From NCBI GenBank assembly GCA_023014485.1, contig JAJOZX010007472.1, positions 62,001 to 126,000 of the forward strand: a stretch of DNA of 64,000 nt, given 5' to 3'. The notes below the pieces were generated by a model. It was not told the DNA's origin. It saw only the letters and a program-made list of their open reading frames with translations, and did not search any database. Origin of the DNA: Bathynomus jamesi (lineage: Eukaryota > Arthropoda > Malacostraca > Isopoda > Cirolanidae). Position numbers and translations under genes: made by a program. Shown piece by piece: positions 34,144 through 44,889 of this stretch (positions within the stretch are counted from its first letter, which is position 1; every line of letters starts with the position of its first letter).

Positions 34144-34260
34144 GGGAGACCTTCCTTTGCGCCCAGATTATGTAGCGACCCGTCGTTTGGATCCCACATA
34201 AAGCTGTAGGTCCCCTCCGTCATATGACCTTAGATGTTGCGAAGGAGGTTACACACACAC
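34144..34260 (+). repeat. 5S rRNA-like sequence, right part, with SINE-like tail
   Basis: GGGAGACC resumes the 5S match. After about 35 more bases comes GGATCCCACATAAAGCTGTA, which resembles GGATTCCACGTTAAACTGTA in the tRNA-headed repeats at 55740 and 56050. The shared tail suggests a SINE family with alternative pol III heads. A short CA repeat ends the segment. Confidence 0.6.
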
Positions 34261-34439
34261 ACAGTTTTTTTTTACATTGCATAAATCACTACTCAAAGAT
34301 CACTTACTGAACAATAAAAAAAAAGCTGTTTTTCATTAGAACAAGATGGATCACTTTAAAGTGATGTGTACAAATATGAAACTACAATCATGACATGAGT
34401 AAAGGATTAAAAGTTATATCTGTATTCCACTGTTGTTGA

Positions 34440-34665
34440 TTGTAAGGTAACATCGATGTCCCATATCCTCCAGGTAAGGGATTGAGCCTGGGCTACTTTA
34501 GCCAGTCATTTAAAGAGGTGGTTGGCTGCTACTTCGTAATGACGTAAAATACAGAAAAGAGAACCACCCAGCTCTAGGCATTGCTGGAGCTCGAACCCAC
34601 GACTCAGTGGAGTCTCGGTACTGCCGGGTGGTGCCCTAACTGATTGAACCACAAGACACCCTATT
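34440..34665 (-). mobile_element. tRNA-derived SINE
   Basis: On the - strand: TGTGGTTCAATCAGTTAGGG (A box) and GTGGGTTCGAGCTCC (B box), about 40 bases apart, at the head of a roughly 220-base unit. The spacing and boxes are those of a tRNA-derived pol III promoter. It lies just before IFRD exon 4. Confidence 0.7.
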
Positions 34666-34692
34666 GTTGATTGTACTGTATCTTATTTTCAG

Positions 34693-34846
34693 AATCCTGA
34701 CGACCTTTCTTATTGATAACTACCAAACCATGTCCGATCTGATTGAACGATCTCTTAAAAAGGGACGAGGCATGGAACAAGTTGCAGCAGCTAAATTGGC
34801 TTCAGTTCTTGTTCTTTCTCTACTAAGTACTGATGAAGCAGAGCAG
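34693..34846 (+). CDS. IFRD1: IFRD gene, exon 4 of this model
   Basis: The exon encodes ILTTFLIDNYQTMSDLIERSLKKGRGMEQ followed by a helix with AAAKLASVLVLSLL. The LIERSLKKGR block is a strong IFRD signature (human: SIERCLKKGK). The acceptor is CAG at 34692 and the donor GTAATA at 34847. The exon ends in phase 0 after the codon for Gln. Confidence 0.95.
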
Positions 34847-34890
34847 GTAATAAAATGTTGAGTGGAATTGAAATTTGATATCCATGGCAC

Positions 34891-35342
34891 CAGGCTTGGG
34901 CCCGGGGTCAAGTATTTACTCTTGCTCTATACTTGTACTTGACATTTCTCAATTAGTTTGTACTTAAAAAATCCAAGTATTTTTAAGTATTTCTCGAGTA
35001 TTTTAGATGGAATGTAAAACTTTTTTCCTGCCCAATTTTAAGTACTCAGCTGATGTATAGTTTCACTAGTAGCCAATAGGTGATATAACGTATACGTCCT
35101 TTACTGATAGACAACATACTTATTGTTGATGTAACCATGAATCATATAATGTATGCAATACATAGGCCTTGTGAAGTGTTTTAATGTTTTTGTGTATTGC
35201 AGTAAAATGATCAATAAAATATGGAAGTAATTTTTTTATTCGAGAGTACGTATACTTAATCATTAAGTACTTGGAATTGATCAAATTTCCGATATCAAGT
35301 ACTTGCACTTGCAAATTCTAAAAGTACTTGACCCCAAGCCTG
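34891..35342. mobile_element. hAT-type MITE with perfect 8-bp target duplication
   Basis: The ends are CAGGCTTGGGCCCGGGGTCA (34891) and TGACCCCAAGCCTG (ending 35342). CATGGCAC flanks both (34883-34890 and 35343-35350). Subterminal AAGTACTTG-type repeats occur near both ends, as is common for hAT elements. The 452-base body has no coding potential. It lies in the IFRD intron just after exon 4. Confidence 0.9.
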
Positions 35343-35499
35343 CATGGCACTCGAGAGTACTGTCTGTTTTTTTTTTTAATGAATGGTAACACTAGATCTT
35401 TCCAAAGTTGACTGCTGTTTTTTAATTGGTAAAGTGCGTGTGGTAGTTTGTAAATTAAACTGTGTGGTCCCAGTTTGTAGTTAGTGGTGCTCATAAGTA

Positions 35500-35930
35500 T
35501 TTGTATAGAAAAATATTTTGGTTATATTCGTCCTTATCTTTTGTACCATGTATAGGATAGCTATGAAAAATTTCGCAAATAAAAAATTAGTTGAACTTCA
35601 GCATATGTAAAAATCAAAGAATTTGAGGAAAATAAAAAAAAAAAGTTAAAATGAAAATTTTTGTACTCTTCCATTTATTTACAAAATTATTTAATACTTT
35701 GTCATCGCTGAAGATAATGTGGTTTAGTAAGTTCTCGGTATGAATTTTTTTCAATCATTTTTGTGCACATGGTGGCTCATCTTGGATAATCCTCTTCGTG
35801 TAACTCGTGTAACACTTGAATAGGTAACTTCTTTTTTAATGTTGATTTTAAAATCCTTAGAGCAGTTGTTTTTGGTATGCTCAGTCTACGTGATGCTGTG
35901 CGAATTGACTACCCTGTATATAAAAGATAA
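35500..35930 (-). pseudogene. Decayed mariner transposase fragment
   Basis: On the - strand the frame SIRTASRRLSIPKTTALRIL then LPIQVLHELHEEDYPR (about 35910-35790) parallels TSVRAASHRLGLPTSSVHKI and LHDLHEEDFPR of the mariner at 32309. A CCCTGTATA end-like motif lies at about 35914. The rest is too diverged to bound. Confidence 0.65.
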
Positions 35931-36124
35931 AAAATGTTGCACGATACCTCAGTTACTGTACGTGGAAGGTATGCTCTTGATGAACCCCAGTTTGTCAGTA
36001 TATTTAACACTTCCTGATGGGACAATAGCTGCAATTAATGAAGACGTGTCTCATTATGTATTCTCGTTAAAATTTGCTTTATTTTACATGTACTGTATAT
36101 ATTGACGAAAATTTTCTTTAATAG

Positions 36125-36307
36125 GTTTACAAAATTCTTTGTCCAGTTCTTGTTGTCGTCGTCCAGGATCCTACTGCTTTCCCACAGGCACGACAAGAAA
36201 TAGCTTCTGCATTAGCAATGATTGCTTTCCTTGCATGTCCTGAACCTTCAGATCTGCCTGCAACACTGAACACACTTCACAATGTATTTTGTGCTGCTCT
36301 TCCAAAG
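36125..36307 (+). CDS. IFRD1: IFRD gene, exon 5 of this model
   Basis: Sixty-one codons between acceptor TTTAATAG and donor GTTTGC. The product VYKILCPVLVVVVQDPTAFPQ... then RQEIASALAMIAFLACPE and LNTLHNVFCAALPK matches the central helical repeats of IFRD (human: RQTCATCFGVCCFIAT ... LYSTLECLENIF). Both ends are phase 0. Confidence 0.95.
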
Positions 36308-36622
36308 GTTTGCAATGATTGAATCACTGATTTCTTTTATATATAATTACATACTTTAAAGGAAAAGTAGTGTTTTAACATTATTCAAGAAGTTAGCTTA
36401 TTTACGTACCAAAGGAACTCCATTATTAACCCAGATTTAAATAGTGAATGTGTAACATTATTAAACTACAGTTGTAGAAACAAGTTTGCTGATAGAATGA
36501 AATATATGGAATAAATACTGAAAATTTCAGTTCAGCAAAAAATTATAATTGGTTAGAAGAATAATCTGACCACTAAAAACTGACTTGCTGGAATTACTGC
36601 ATATTCAGATTATTATTATTTA

Positions 36623-36667
<45 letters not shown>

Positions 36668-37560
36668 TTTTCTCCTCTGAATTTTTAAATTGAAATATTT
36701 CCTCAATAGATATTATTTAATCAGTGAGCATTTTTGCGGAACTGTATAAAGGTTAACTATAATAATTAGTACAGTATACAGTTTAAGTTAATTACATTTT
36801 TTGTATGAACTGGGTTTTAAATTTTTTTTTTATTTTTACTGGAAAATATTCTGGTGAATGCGTGAGACCATTCTTTTATTTTACTTTCAAATATTAATCC
36901 TTTAACGCCGACCGTTACCCTATGGCAACATGAGCTTGACAATCGATTTTGAATCTTACGATCTGAATATTAGAGGTTATTTTGGCTTGAAGAGGAAAAA
37001 AATAAAAATTTCATAATTCAGGCATGAAAGAGTTAAGTGACCAACAAGTTAAACGGCTATTTGAGTTATGGTTGTTGGGAGCTTCACTCATGAGAAAAGA
37101 TCCTTATGATTAATGGAAATGGGAGAGAGATTTTGTGTAGATTAACTCTTCAACTGCTCCATTTCACTGGCGGCATTGAATCAGTATGGTGGGTTTCAGT
37201 GATTGACAGAAAACTCAAATAGAGTATACTCGATAGGAGCAGTTAGAAGGTTAAAGAAAAAATAAATTGTTGATTGGTTACAGAAGTGTGATTAGGATAA
37301 GTAAACATTGGTATGATATAGATAGTATATGATAATGAGTGAAAAGTACAAAAGATTAATTTCTTTGTAGTTTAGTTTGTCACAAGGAATTACATAAGGA
37401 ATGGAAGTGAATTTTGAAAGAGAGAACTTTTGGGGTACTTAATGCAAGGGTTGACCCTCCTCTTGGGGGGGGGGGGGGGGGGGGGGATATAGAATGCACA
37501 AAAAAAAAGGGCCCATCTACCCCCATTTTATTTTACTCGTATTTATAGCAAATATATATA
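36308..37560. other. Intron sequence with triplet repeat and G-run
   Basis: Contains an (ATT)n tract at about 36604-36668 and a run of about 19 G at about 37467-37486. Otherwise it is unique AT-rich DNA with no coding or repeat family recognised. Confidence 0.6.
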
Positions 37561-37561
37561 T

Positions 37562-38507
37562 AAGCACACCGGACAAAAAATTAGTCACCCCTAATAGCAC
37601 CGATAGTAGGAAGTTCAAGGTCACACAGAGGGCGCTGATGTAGCATTGGTAAGTGACAAGTAGCGGTGACGTAGCACACAGGATCAGATCTGTTTCGTGA
37701 GATGGTGAAGAACAAAGTGTGTGTTGGATATAGTCTGCAAAATGGGTCGTGAGGCAGACGTTACTCAGTGGCAAAAAGGAGCCATCGTGTTTGGCAGAGC
37801 CCACGGACACAAAATGTCTGAAGTAGCCCAATTTGTTGGTGTATCAACGCGTACTGTCCAGCGAGTTTACAAAGAGTGGTGTAGTTCGCAATCAACTGAC
37901 AATCGACGGCGTAACTGGCCGGAAAACAATTCTCGACAATAGGGGCCGCCGCCATGTTTCTCGTCTAGTAACTGCAAATCGTTTTCAAACCAGAGAACAA
38001 TTGCTCCAAGAAACCAATGAGGTTCTCCAGCGACCAATTTCCGAACGGACATTGCGACGAGAACTGCATGCGATGGACATCTGGAGCAGGGTACCACGGA
38101 AGAGGCCGCTGTTAACAGCAAGTCACAAATTGGCACGTTATAAATGGGCTCAGAGGCACAAAACTGGACTGCGGCAGATTGGAAACGTGTAATTTGGTCC
38201 GATGAGTCGCGTTTTTGTTTGTTCTCCAATGATGGGAGGCGACGAGTACATCGCAGGTCCAATGAAGCCTTTAATCCTGAATGCGTCGAAGGTGTAGTTC
38301 AGGCTGGAAACAGAAAGTGAAGCGCAGGACTCTGGCGGAACTTCGGGACCGGCTGATGAACGAGTGGCAGCAAATCTATGTTCAGTACATGCACAACCTC
38401 GTAGAGTCTGCCTCGCCGGATTCGTGCGGTTATCAAGGCCAGAGGCGCCGTCACACGTTATTAGGTACATTCTGAGAGGGGTGACTAATTTTGTCCGGTG
38501 TGCTTAT
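37562..38507 (+). mobile_element. Tc1-like element, copy 2, uninterrupted
   Basis: The same family as the element at 18681-22617, with AGCACACCGG ends in TA repeats. It keeps the target octamer ATGCACAA once (about 38388), which proves the insertion in copy 1. It has its own internal deletion. Confidence 0.92.
37743..38470 (+). pseudogene. Tc1-like transposase, copy 2, internal deletion
   Basis: Starts MGREADVTQWQKGAIVFGRA at 37743. A frameshift occurs near 37915, then VTANRFQTREQLLQETNEVL and the RTLRRELHAMDIW block. A second shift falls near 38160. VIWSDESRFCLFSNDGRRRV (first catalytic Asp) is kept. The sequence then jumps at about 38310 to RTLAELRDRLMNEWQQ, losing the second Asp and the terminal Glu. 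The deletion breakpoints differ from copy 1. Confidence 0.87.
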
Positions 38508-38515
38508 ATATATAT

Positions 38516-38558
<43 letters not shown>

Positions 38559-38666
38559 ATCATGTTCCATGAAAGTTTTGACATTAGGTAAATATGTGAA
38601 GGTGCATGACTTCATACCTCGCTCAAATTCTTAAATTTTTTACAGAATAATTTGTACCTTATATAA

Positions 38667-40828
38667 CACTGGTCGACAAAATCGAACTTTTTATTTGTCA
38701 CATGAACAAAAATGGGTGGATCTTATAGGTTTTTTACCGCTGAGTTAAAAAATGGCCTCAAAATTTTTCTATCACCCACCAATATTGAGTGAATCGAAAA
38801 TGAAATTTGAACTAATTTACAGGCGTAATAGCAATATCAAAGTAGAAAATGCATATTGAATTCACCTAAAATATGGCTACTGATGATTTACGCTTGTATT
38901 TCGCCTCTGGGCCATCCCTTGACAATGTCCAGCAGTAGTCATCCAACATGCTGGGGCTCCACTTTCCCTGGTATCGCTTCTCCATCGTGGATATTTGTTG
39001 ATGAAAGCGTTCCCCATACTCATCACTAACATCGCCTAAGTTTGTTGGGAAGAAGTCGAGATGTGAGTCAAGAAAATGAATTTTCAACGACATGTTGCAC
39101 CCCACGTTTTTGTAGGTCTTGAGAAGTTCTTCAACAAGTGACTTAATTTTCGGCCTTGAAGTTTCCGAGGAAATTTGTGTTCACTATTTTAAATGCTCTC
39201 TAAGCTGCTCCTTCAACTTCACTTAGTTTCATCAAACGAGCTGTCTCTCATGATTTCTCCAATTTGCGGGACCACAAATATCCCTTCTTTGATTTTGACC
39301 TCGCTGATCCTCGGAAATTTCTGTTTCAAGTGGAGGACCCCCCCGCCATTTTGATTCATAGCCTTAACAAAATTTTCCATTAAACCAAGTTTAATATGTA
39401 GTGGTGGCAAATAACTTTTTTGGATTAAGCAGCGGTGAACTGGTGAGATTTTTATGCCCTAGAATCAACGCTTGTCGAAGTGGCCATTGTTTCTTTGAGC
39501 AATGGCTTTCCCGTGCTCTGCTGTCCCATTCACAGAGGAAACAACAGAATTTCGTATACCCCAGTTGTAAACCAAGAAGAAGTGCAATCACTTTCAAGTC
39601 CACAGATATGCCAAGAGTATTTATCATATTGGATATGTTTCACAAGCAGGTGCATATTGTCGTATGATTCCTTCATATGTACGGCATGTGCTAATGGAAC
39701 TGAAGGGTATTTATTTCCATTATGGAGTAAGAGTTTTTAAACTCAGCTTCGAGGAATCAATAAATGGGCGCCATTCGTTTGGATCATGTTGTTGGCCAAA
39801 GGTTTTCATGAGAGGGTAGAAATTTTCTTTGATGCTTGCGGTAAAAAGATATCTTAGTGCCTTTTTCTTGAAGATTCCAACCTTTCAACCTGGAAGCCGA
39901 AAGTTCGGATTGATCTTTTGACAATTTCAGATCACAGACAAGCTCGCTCAGGTCTGCTTTAGATATTAAGTGAGGCTCTGTCGATGAACAAGATGGTTCA
40001 AACATTGGATCAACATCGTCCGTCAGTAAACCATGTTGAGCTTCGTCATTACCATTGTACATCAATTTCATTTTCATCATTTAAACCACGTTTCCGGTGG
40101 CCATGGCCTTGGTACTGGCAAATGTTTATTATGTAAAACAGGCCTTATGGCTGATGGTAAATTTGGGTATTGTACCATATGTTTAGATTTCACAGTAATG
40201 CCTAGTATATTTGTTAAGCAGAAATAACAATTTGTTAAATGGTCTTTCGGCTCTCTCCATATCATCGGAACAGCAAACGGCATTTGACGAGACCCATTTA
40301 GCCAGCCTGTCAGAAGTCTTAAACACGTAATACATTATATATGAGGTGCCCACGTCTTGTTCCGATCCCCTATCTTGCAACCAAAATAAAGTTCGTATGT
40401 TTTTTTGATGAGGGGGGTGAAATTTCGCCTTTGAAATTTAAGTGTTAACTATCTGTACACACAACAGAAACAGTTTGGATGGTTGACACACTTGCGTGGC
40501 ATTCTGTCATGAAACAATATGAACGCACTGACACAAAAAATGATTAAGGAAAATCACAAATAAAATGCACGATGTTCACTGAGTGAAATCAAATGAGTAA
40601 CTGACTAGTGAAAGTCAACAGTGACGTGTAGCAACTTATAAGCAGAGGAAAAGGAAGGGGCAGACCCCGCCCCCTTTCTATTCTCACTCAAATCCTAAGT
40701 AATGTAAATTCGTGTGTCACTCTAAAACTGCGTGTGATAGAAAAATTCTGTTTTCATTTTCGTAATGGACGTAAGAAATTACACATAGTTCAAGTAAAAA
40801 TATGTGACAGAAACTTTGTTGACCAGTG
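38667..40828 (-). mobile_element. DNA transposon with CACTGGTCgACA ends and TAA duplication
   Basis: The ends are CACTGGTCGACAAA at 38667 and TTTGTTGACCAGTG finishing at 40828, flanked by TAA (38664-38666 and 40829-40831). The interior codes on the - strand for a degenerate conserved protein. The CACTG end with a 3-base duplication suggests the CACTA/CMC group, but a TAA target would also suit Harbinger-type elements. It lies in an IFRD intron. Confidence 0.75.
38866..40283 (-). pseudogene. Conserved protein of the CACTG-ended element, broken
   Basis: Collinear fragments on the - strand: PFAVPMIWREPKDHLTNCYF (40280) with YPNLPSAIRPVLHN; then LSELVCDLKLSKDQSELSAS (about 39960) with RLKGWNLQEKGTKI; then DLKVIALLLGLQLGYTKFCC (about 39597) and FLCEWDSRARE; then PPLHIKLGLMENFVKAMNQN (39407); then MGCNMSLKIHFLDSHLDFFP (39105) with DEYGERFHQQISTMEKRYQG. 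The blocks are in the order of a multi-copy invertebrate protein that I recall only as uncharacterised. The transposase role is inferred from the element ends. Frames are broken in at least four places. Confidence 0.7.
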
Positions 40829-40831
40829 TAA

Positions 40832-41485
40832 TTTGAGGACAATTTGTTTCTTGCTTTGAAGTCGCAAACGCAATACATTTAGGCGCAATTTTGCCAGATT
40901 TTGCATTGAACTTGAGAGTAGTCCCGCATTTTTCTACCAGAAAAACTTAAATTGCTTCCAGGCACTTTACAAATCTGCCAAGCGCTTTACTCCTACTAAT
41001 TCAGCGAACATTGTTACTCTGCAACACTAAGCCGCCATACTCGGATTACATTTCTTCTAGCAAAGCCCGAATTCTCTTTTGTTAAAGAATGAGCCACAAC
41101 AGTATTCATTTAACTCTTGCAAATTCCTTTGTATACGAACTTTCCAGATGTATGACACACTGGAATGCTAAAACGGTTCTACACAACTCATTTTGAGAAT
41201 TTTATAAACCTGACATTTTTACGTCACTACCATTAGTATGTGTCTAAACGCGAGTCAACACAATTGTTCATAATTTAACATAATGAATGAAGCCATTTAA
41301 GTATATTTTTTTAATATTTAACGAGTTGATTCAATTGGGTAGTTCCATTTCTAACTACTGTGACAGTTATTTTCCTTTGACCAGATGAATGGAGAAGTCG
41401 TATCATCCTTTTTCTCGTTTACTTTTAAGCTTTGGGGTTTCCTTTACGCTTTTTTCAGTATAATTGACAACGTTTTTCTTATCAG
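40832..41485. other. Intron sequence, nothing recognised
   Basis: Unique AT-rich intronic DNA before IFRD exon 6. No repeat family or open frame supported. Confidence 0.6.
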
Positions 41486-41607
41486 GGAAATGGCGAGCTT
41501 CCGAATCATTCTCAGTCTGTGGTGTCCCTTCATGCTGCTGCTCTACAAGGTGTCTGTCTCCTCCTTACCCTTCTCTCTCACTCTACAGTCTACACCATGG
41601 CTCCAAA
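41486..41607 (+). CDS. IFRD1: IFRD gene, exon 6 of this model
   Basis: The exon is identified by translation and splice sites. It reads GNGELPNHSQSVVSLHAAAL followed by QGVCLLLTLLSHSTVYTMAPK, with acceptor CTTATCAG and donor GTGATT. The motif HAAALQGVCLLLTL corresponds to the LLAWTLLLTICP helix of vertebrate IFRD. It joins exon 5 in phase 0 and exon 7 in phase 2 (AA + A = Lys). Confidence 0.88.
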
Positions 41608-42764
41608 GTGATTATTTAAACTATTGTTTTGCCACTTTTGCCGTAATCACACTGGACGTTTAGCCATAAGTTTATCGGTAAATGTTGGCGATACTGCCAA
41701 AAAAACATTACTGGTAAGGACTTCTGATAGGAATTACAAATTTGGATTCGTTTAACCTTTTACGGTTACCGTTAATTATCAGTTAATGTCAAGTTTGAAA
41801 ATATTGATTTAAGAGACTCGTAACAATGTAAGTTGGATTACCCAACTCAAAATTACATCCCTTTTTATTCAACCTAATGCTAGTATCGCGAAATCGTATA
41901 TTATCACTGTGTTCCGTGTGATCGCGGCTTTAGAATGTAGATTCGGTCGTTATATAGGAAAACCGCTGGACTTTTAACTTAATAATTAGTTAAGTTTTGT
42001 AAAAGTCTACTCGCGAGCAAAGGTTTTAAAATTCACCATTTTAATTAGTGTTTTCGTTCTTTATCGTAGAAGTTCTACCGTAATACTCCTCCCCAAGACG
42101 ATTTTACGAAGTGGGTAAGAAATATAAACAACTATTAAATTAACTTAAAATATTTCTAATTAGTACGCAAAAGAACAAATTCACAAACTGTATTTTCGTT
42201 ACTCGTGGAATCTACACTTTACAACGGGTTAATGTATCTCTATACATCAAATCTTGGAAAGCTTTAAACTATTTTTATACAGATGTTTGATGGATTTACA
42301 TTTATATTTATGAATGTAAATAAATTACAGTTTAATGAGAAATTTACTGTTCTAAGGGTTCATTACATTACTTTTATCTCGCAACACCGGTTTAATTTTG
42401 GTTTAATACTTTCTCTAACCTTTGTATGGGAGCTAGTCTTTAGATAATGTACATAACAAACCTTTCGGTATGTAAGATGAATATGCTCGTATTCTTACGC
42501 GTCGTTTTCGAATTGAGAATACGGGACCATATTTGTTTTTTAAGCAAGTGAAATTGGTAAATAGAGATTTACGCCATTTCATTGTTTATGTTCAGTAACA
42601 TTGTATAAAACGCCTTCAGTTATTGTTGTGTTACTCTGTAGAATTAATATAATCATTGCCTCTAAAACATTTTTATTTCGTATTTTACCCGTTTTTGCTC
42701 TATGCTTCTTTTAACGATTTGATTGAAACTAAGAAGATAATCCCAACTTCCTCTTTGGTAATAG
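41608..42764. other. Intron sequence, nothing recognised
   Basis: Unique AT-rich intron between IFRD exons 6 and 7, notably free of transposons compared with intron 3. Confidence 0.6.
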
Positions 42765-42919
42765 AATGCTTGAAGAGTTTGTTCCAGTCCTGATGAGCAC
42801 TGACCTCGATCTGCGTATTATGGTTGGAGAAGCATTGGCACTCGTCTATGAAAGCGCGAGAGAACACGCGGAAGATTTTAAATGGAAGAAACAGGGACTA
42901 CTACTCGAAAAATTGAATG
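42765..42919 (+). CDS. IFRD1: IFRD gene, exon 7 of this model
   Basis: The product MLEEFVPVLMSTDLDLRIMV then GEALALVYESAREHAEDF matches the family block VNMRISAGESLALLFELARG. The acceptor is GTAATAG and the donor GTATTT at 42920. Phase 1 at the end joins exon 8 to form a Gly codon. Confidence 0.95.
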
Positions 42920-43472
42920 GTATTTGGCATTTTCATATTTATTGTAGTTGTGGGCAGAGTAATTGCGAGTTGTTGCTTTATACCAAATATGTGGAATTAT
43001 TCCTCTAACGCAAAGGGTGACTGGGAGATTGATTTTTCCTTTATTTAGTTAGTTTAATAATTATTATATTATTATTATCATCATCATAATCATAGTTTGT
43101 CGTGTAATTTAATTTGAGCGGGAAGATAATCTGATTTCTGCCCGATATTTCTAGGTAGTACAAGTACTCACTGCCGTGGATGATCAGAATTTATGATTCA
43201 GTTAGTAGTTCAAATATATGGTTTTTCAGTACACACAGTTAAAAAGGTAGCTATGACTTGTGGCTTCATTACTTGAAAGAATGATAGAAGGAATTAAGTT
43301 CAGAAAGATCTTAGTAATTTTGCTATTCACTCCCGACTGATAGATAATTCACGAAATAAACCAACGTCACGAAATTCCTCCTCAAAGTTTTTGCTTGCAT
43401 TACCTACTGAATTTGTAAGGGATCAGTGCGCTTCGATGTTGTGGCACTTCTCTAAAGTAACATTTGTTTTAG
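42920..43472. other. Intron sequence, nothing recognised
   Basis: Short intron between IFRD exons 7 and 8 with a small (ATT)n patch at about 43058-43085. Confidence 0.6.
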
Positions 43473-43714
43473 GTTTTGTGAACGAGTCTCACAAATACAA
43501 AGCAAAGAAGGACCGCAAGGTGCAGAGAGCGTCTTTCAGAGAAATCATGCACACCATCAAAGACAGAGAACCATTCTCGGAGACTGTTTCAGTCGGTCCT
43601 TCAAATTACCACCAAGAGCTGATCTTGAGTAATTGGGCCCTTCGCTTTCAGTACAACGCTCTCTGCCACGCGCTCGAACAAGGTCTCAATAAGCATATGA
43701 CTTACAATGCTGCA
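43473..43714 (+). CDS. IFRD1: IFRD gene, exon 8 of this model (start of C-terminal domain)
   Basis: The exon encodes the most conserved IFRD segment: HKYKAKKDRKVQRASFREIM followed by PFSETVSVG and the NWALRFQYNALCHALEQGL helix. In human IFRD1 the matching text is HRAKVDKRKQRSVFRDVL. The acceptor is TTGTTTTAG and the donor GTAGGT at 43715. An alternative donor four bases later would shift the frame, so the first is preferred. Confidence 0.95.
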
Positions 43715-44112
43715 GTAGGTATTTTCTTGTATTGTGAATTTCAAAACTTCATCAGTAATCATTACGATTTGACAAATTTATGAGACGAATCTTAATTTGT
43801 TCAGTATTCTTACGAGTAAGATGTTTTATTTAACCCTTAAACGCCGGTCGACAGCTATTGATGATCTCTTAGACAACGCCGGTCAACATCAATTGATGTT
43901 TTAGGTTTTTCCGCAAACGATGGTCAACATCTATGGATGCTTTACCTTTCCCGCCTTTGTTTGAGGTTTAAAATGACTCCTAAAATCACCACAAAATTCT
44001 TATTCTTATTATTCCCGTTTTAAAAAAAATTAATCCCATTTATTCCCGTTGTTAAATGCTTAATGTTAAAGATATGGAATTGTCATTTCCCTTTCAATTT
44101 CTCCGGCTTCAG
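43715..44112. other. Intron sequence with a short direct repeat
   Basis: Contains three loosely repeated units with the pattern CGCCGGTCgACA...ATTGATG at about 43845-43940. No coding potential. Confidence 0.5.
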
Positions 44113-44283
44113 CTTCGTGAGCTATTCGATCTTGGGCCGCCACCTAATCCTGAATTATTGAAGGGCTTTCTGAATCGTGCACCCAAAAGACCGAACAGAC
44201 AGACTCCCGAAGTCAAGGCCCGGATCCTCGCCAGAAGTAAGAATAGGGATAATCGCGCTGCTGCTCTTAGTTATGACGACTGA
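44113..44283 (+). CDS. IFRD1: IFRD gene, last coding exon
   Basis: IFRD proteins are nuclear-cytoplasmic transcriptional co-regulators that act with histone deacetylase complexes; that role comes from vertebrate work, not from this sequence. The exon opens LRELFDLGPPPNPELLKGFL, matching the conserved ELGPP block. It ends with a basic ARILARSKNRDNRA tail and a TGA at 44281. Counting from the ATG at 6805, the nine exons total 1260 bases, 419 residues plus stop. That is close to the 451 residues of human IFRD1. Vertebrates have two paralogues (IFRD1, IFRD2), so this gene is best called IFRD1/2-like. Confidence 0.95.
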   Translation, partial: LRELFDLGPPPNPELLKGFLNRAPKRPNRQTPEVKARILARSKNRDNRAAALSYDD

Positions 44284-44720
44284 AATTTCTTCCTCTAGAA
44301 CTATTTTTTAGTTAAATTCGTTTTTTGTAGGCAGATAGCGCAAAAAGAAAAATATATGTATGGAAATTGTACTTCTAATATTTAGAGGCGAGTTGTTATT
44401 TAGAAAAGTTGAATTTTATTTTTGGAGAAGATTTTACGTTGTCATCCGTTTCGATTTTAATAGGAATGAATCGTAAATTATTTTTACCCTTTTTTTGTCA
44501 CAATAAATTAATATGATTGGAACCAGATTCTTTTATTGTAAGTTAAATTGAACGTCCTAGTTTTTTTTAATCGCTATTTATTACTCCGTTTTACTCGTTA
44601 TCAAGAATGTTATCTTGATGTTGAGGGTTTTGAAAGAAATGCAGATGGATAATCACGATGTAGGTTTTTAAAAAATTGTTTGAATTTTATTGTAACTAAT
44701 AAAAATATTTGAGGCTTTTT
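44284..44720 (+). other. IFRD probable 3' UTR with two AATAAA signals
   Basis: AT-rich and without repeats. AATAAA occurs at 44502-44507 and 44698-44703, and either could direct polyadenylation of the IFRD transcript. RNA evidence would be needed to choose. Confidence 0.55.
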
Positions 44721-44889
44721 TTGTATTTTTTCCTTGCGTCTTTGCTCTATTTAACTGACGGACAATAGATTTTTAATATCACTTTAATGTTAAAATGAGA
44801 TTTTTATCTTGTACAACAAACTAGTCATTTCATTTCCGACATTACAATATGAAATAAAATAGAAGCGATATTCATTACTATTTTTGTAT

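Larger units (their letters stand above)
9457..34692 (+). other. IFRD intron 3 (about 25.2 kb) filled with mobile elements
   Basis: Donor GTAATG at 9457 and acceptor TTATTTTCAG at 34692. The phases match across it. It contains a Helitron, two deleted mariners, a Penelope-like remnant, a Tc1 element with a nested 3-kb element, a CR1-type LINE, two related elements with GGGTCATTCC ends, a third mariner and SINE-like sequences. Most elements carry their coding frames on the - strand, antisense to the gene. Confidence 0.85.
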
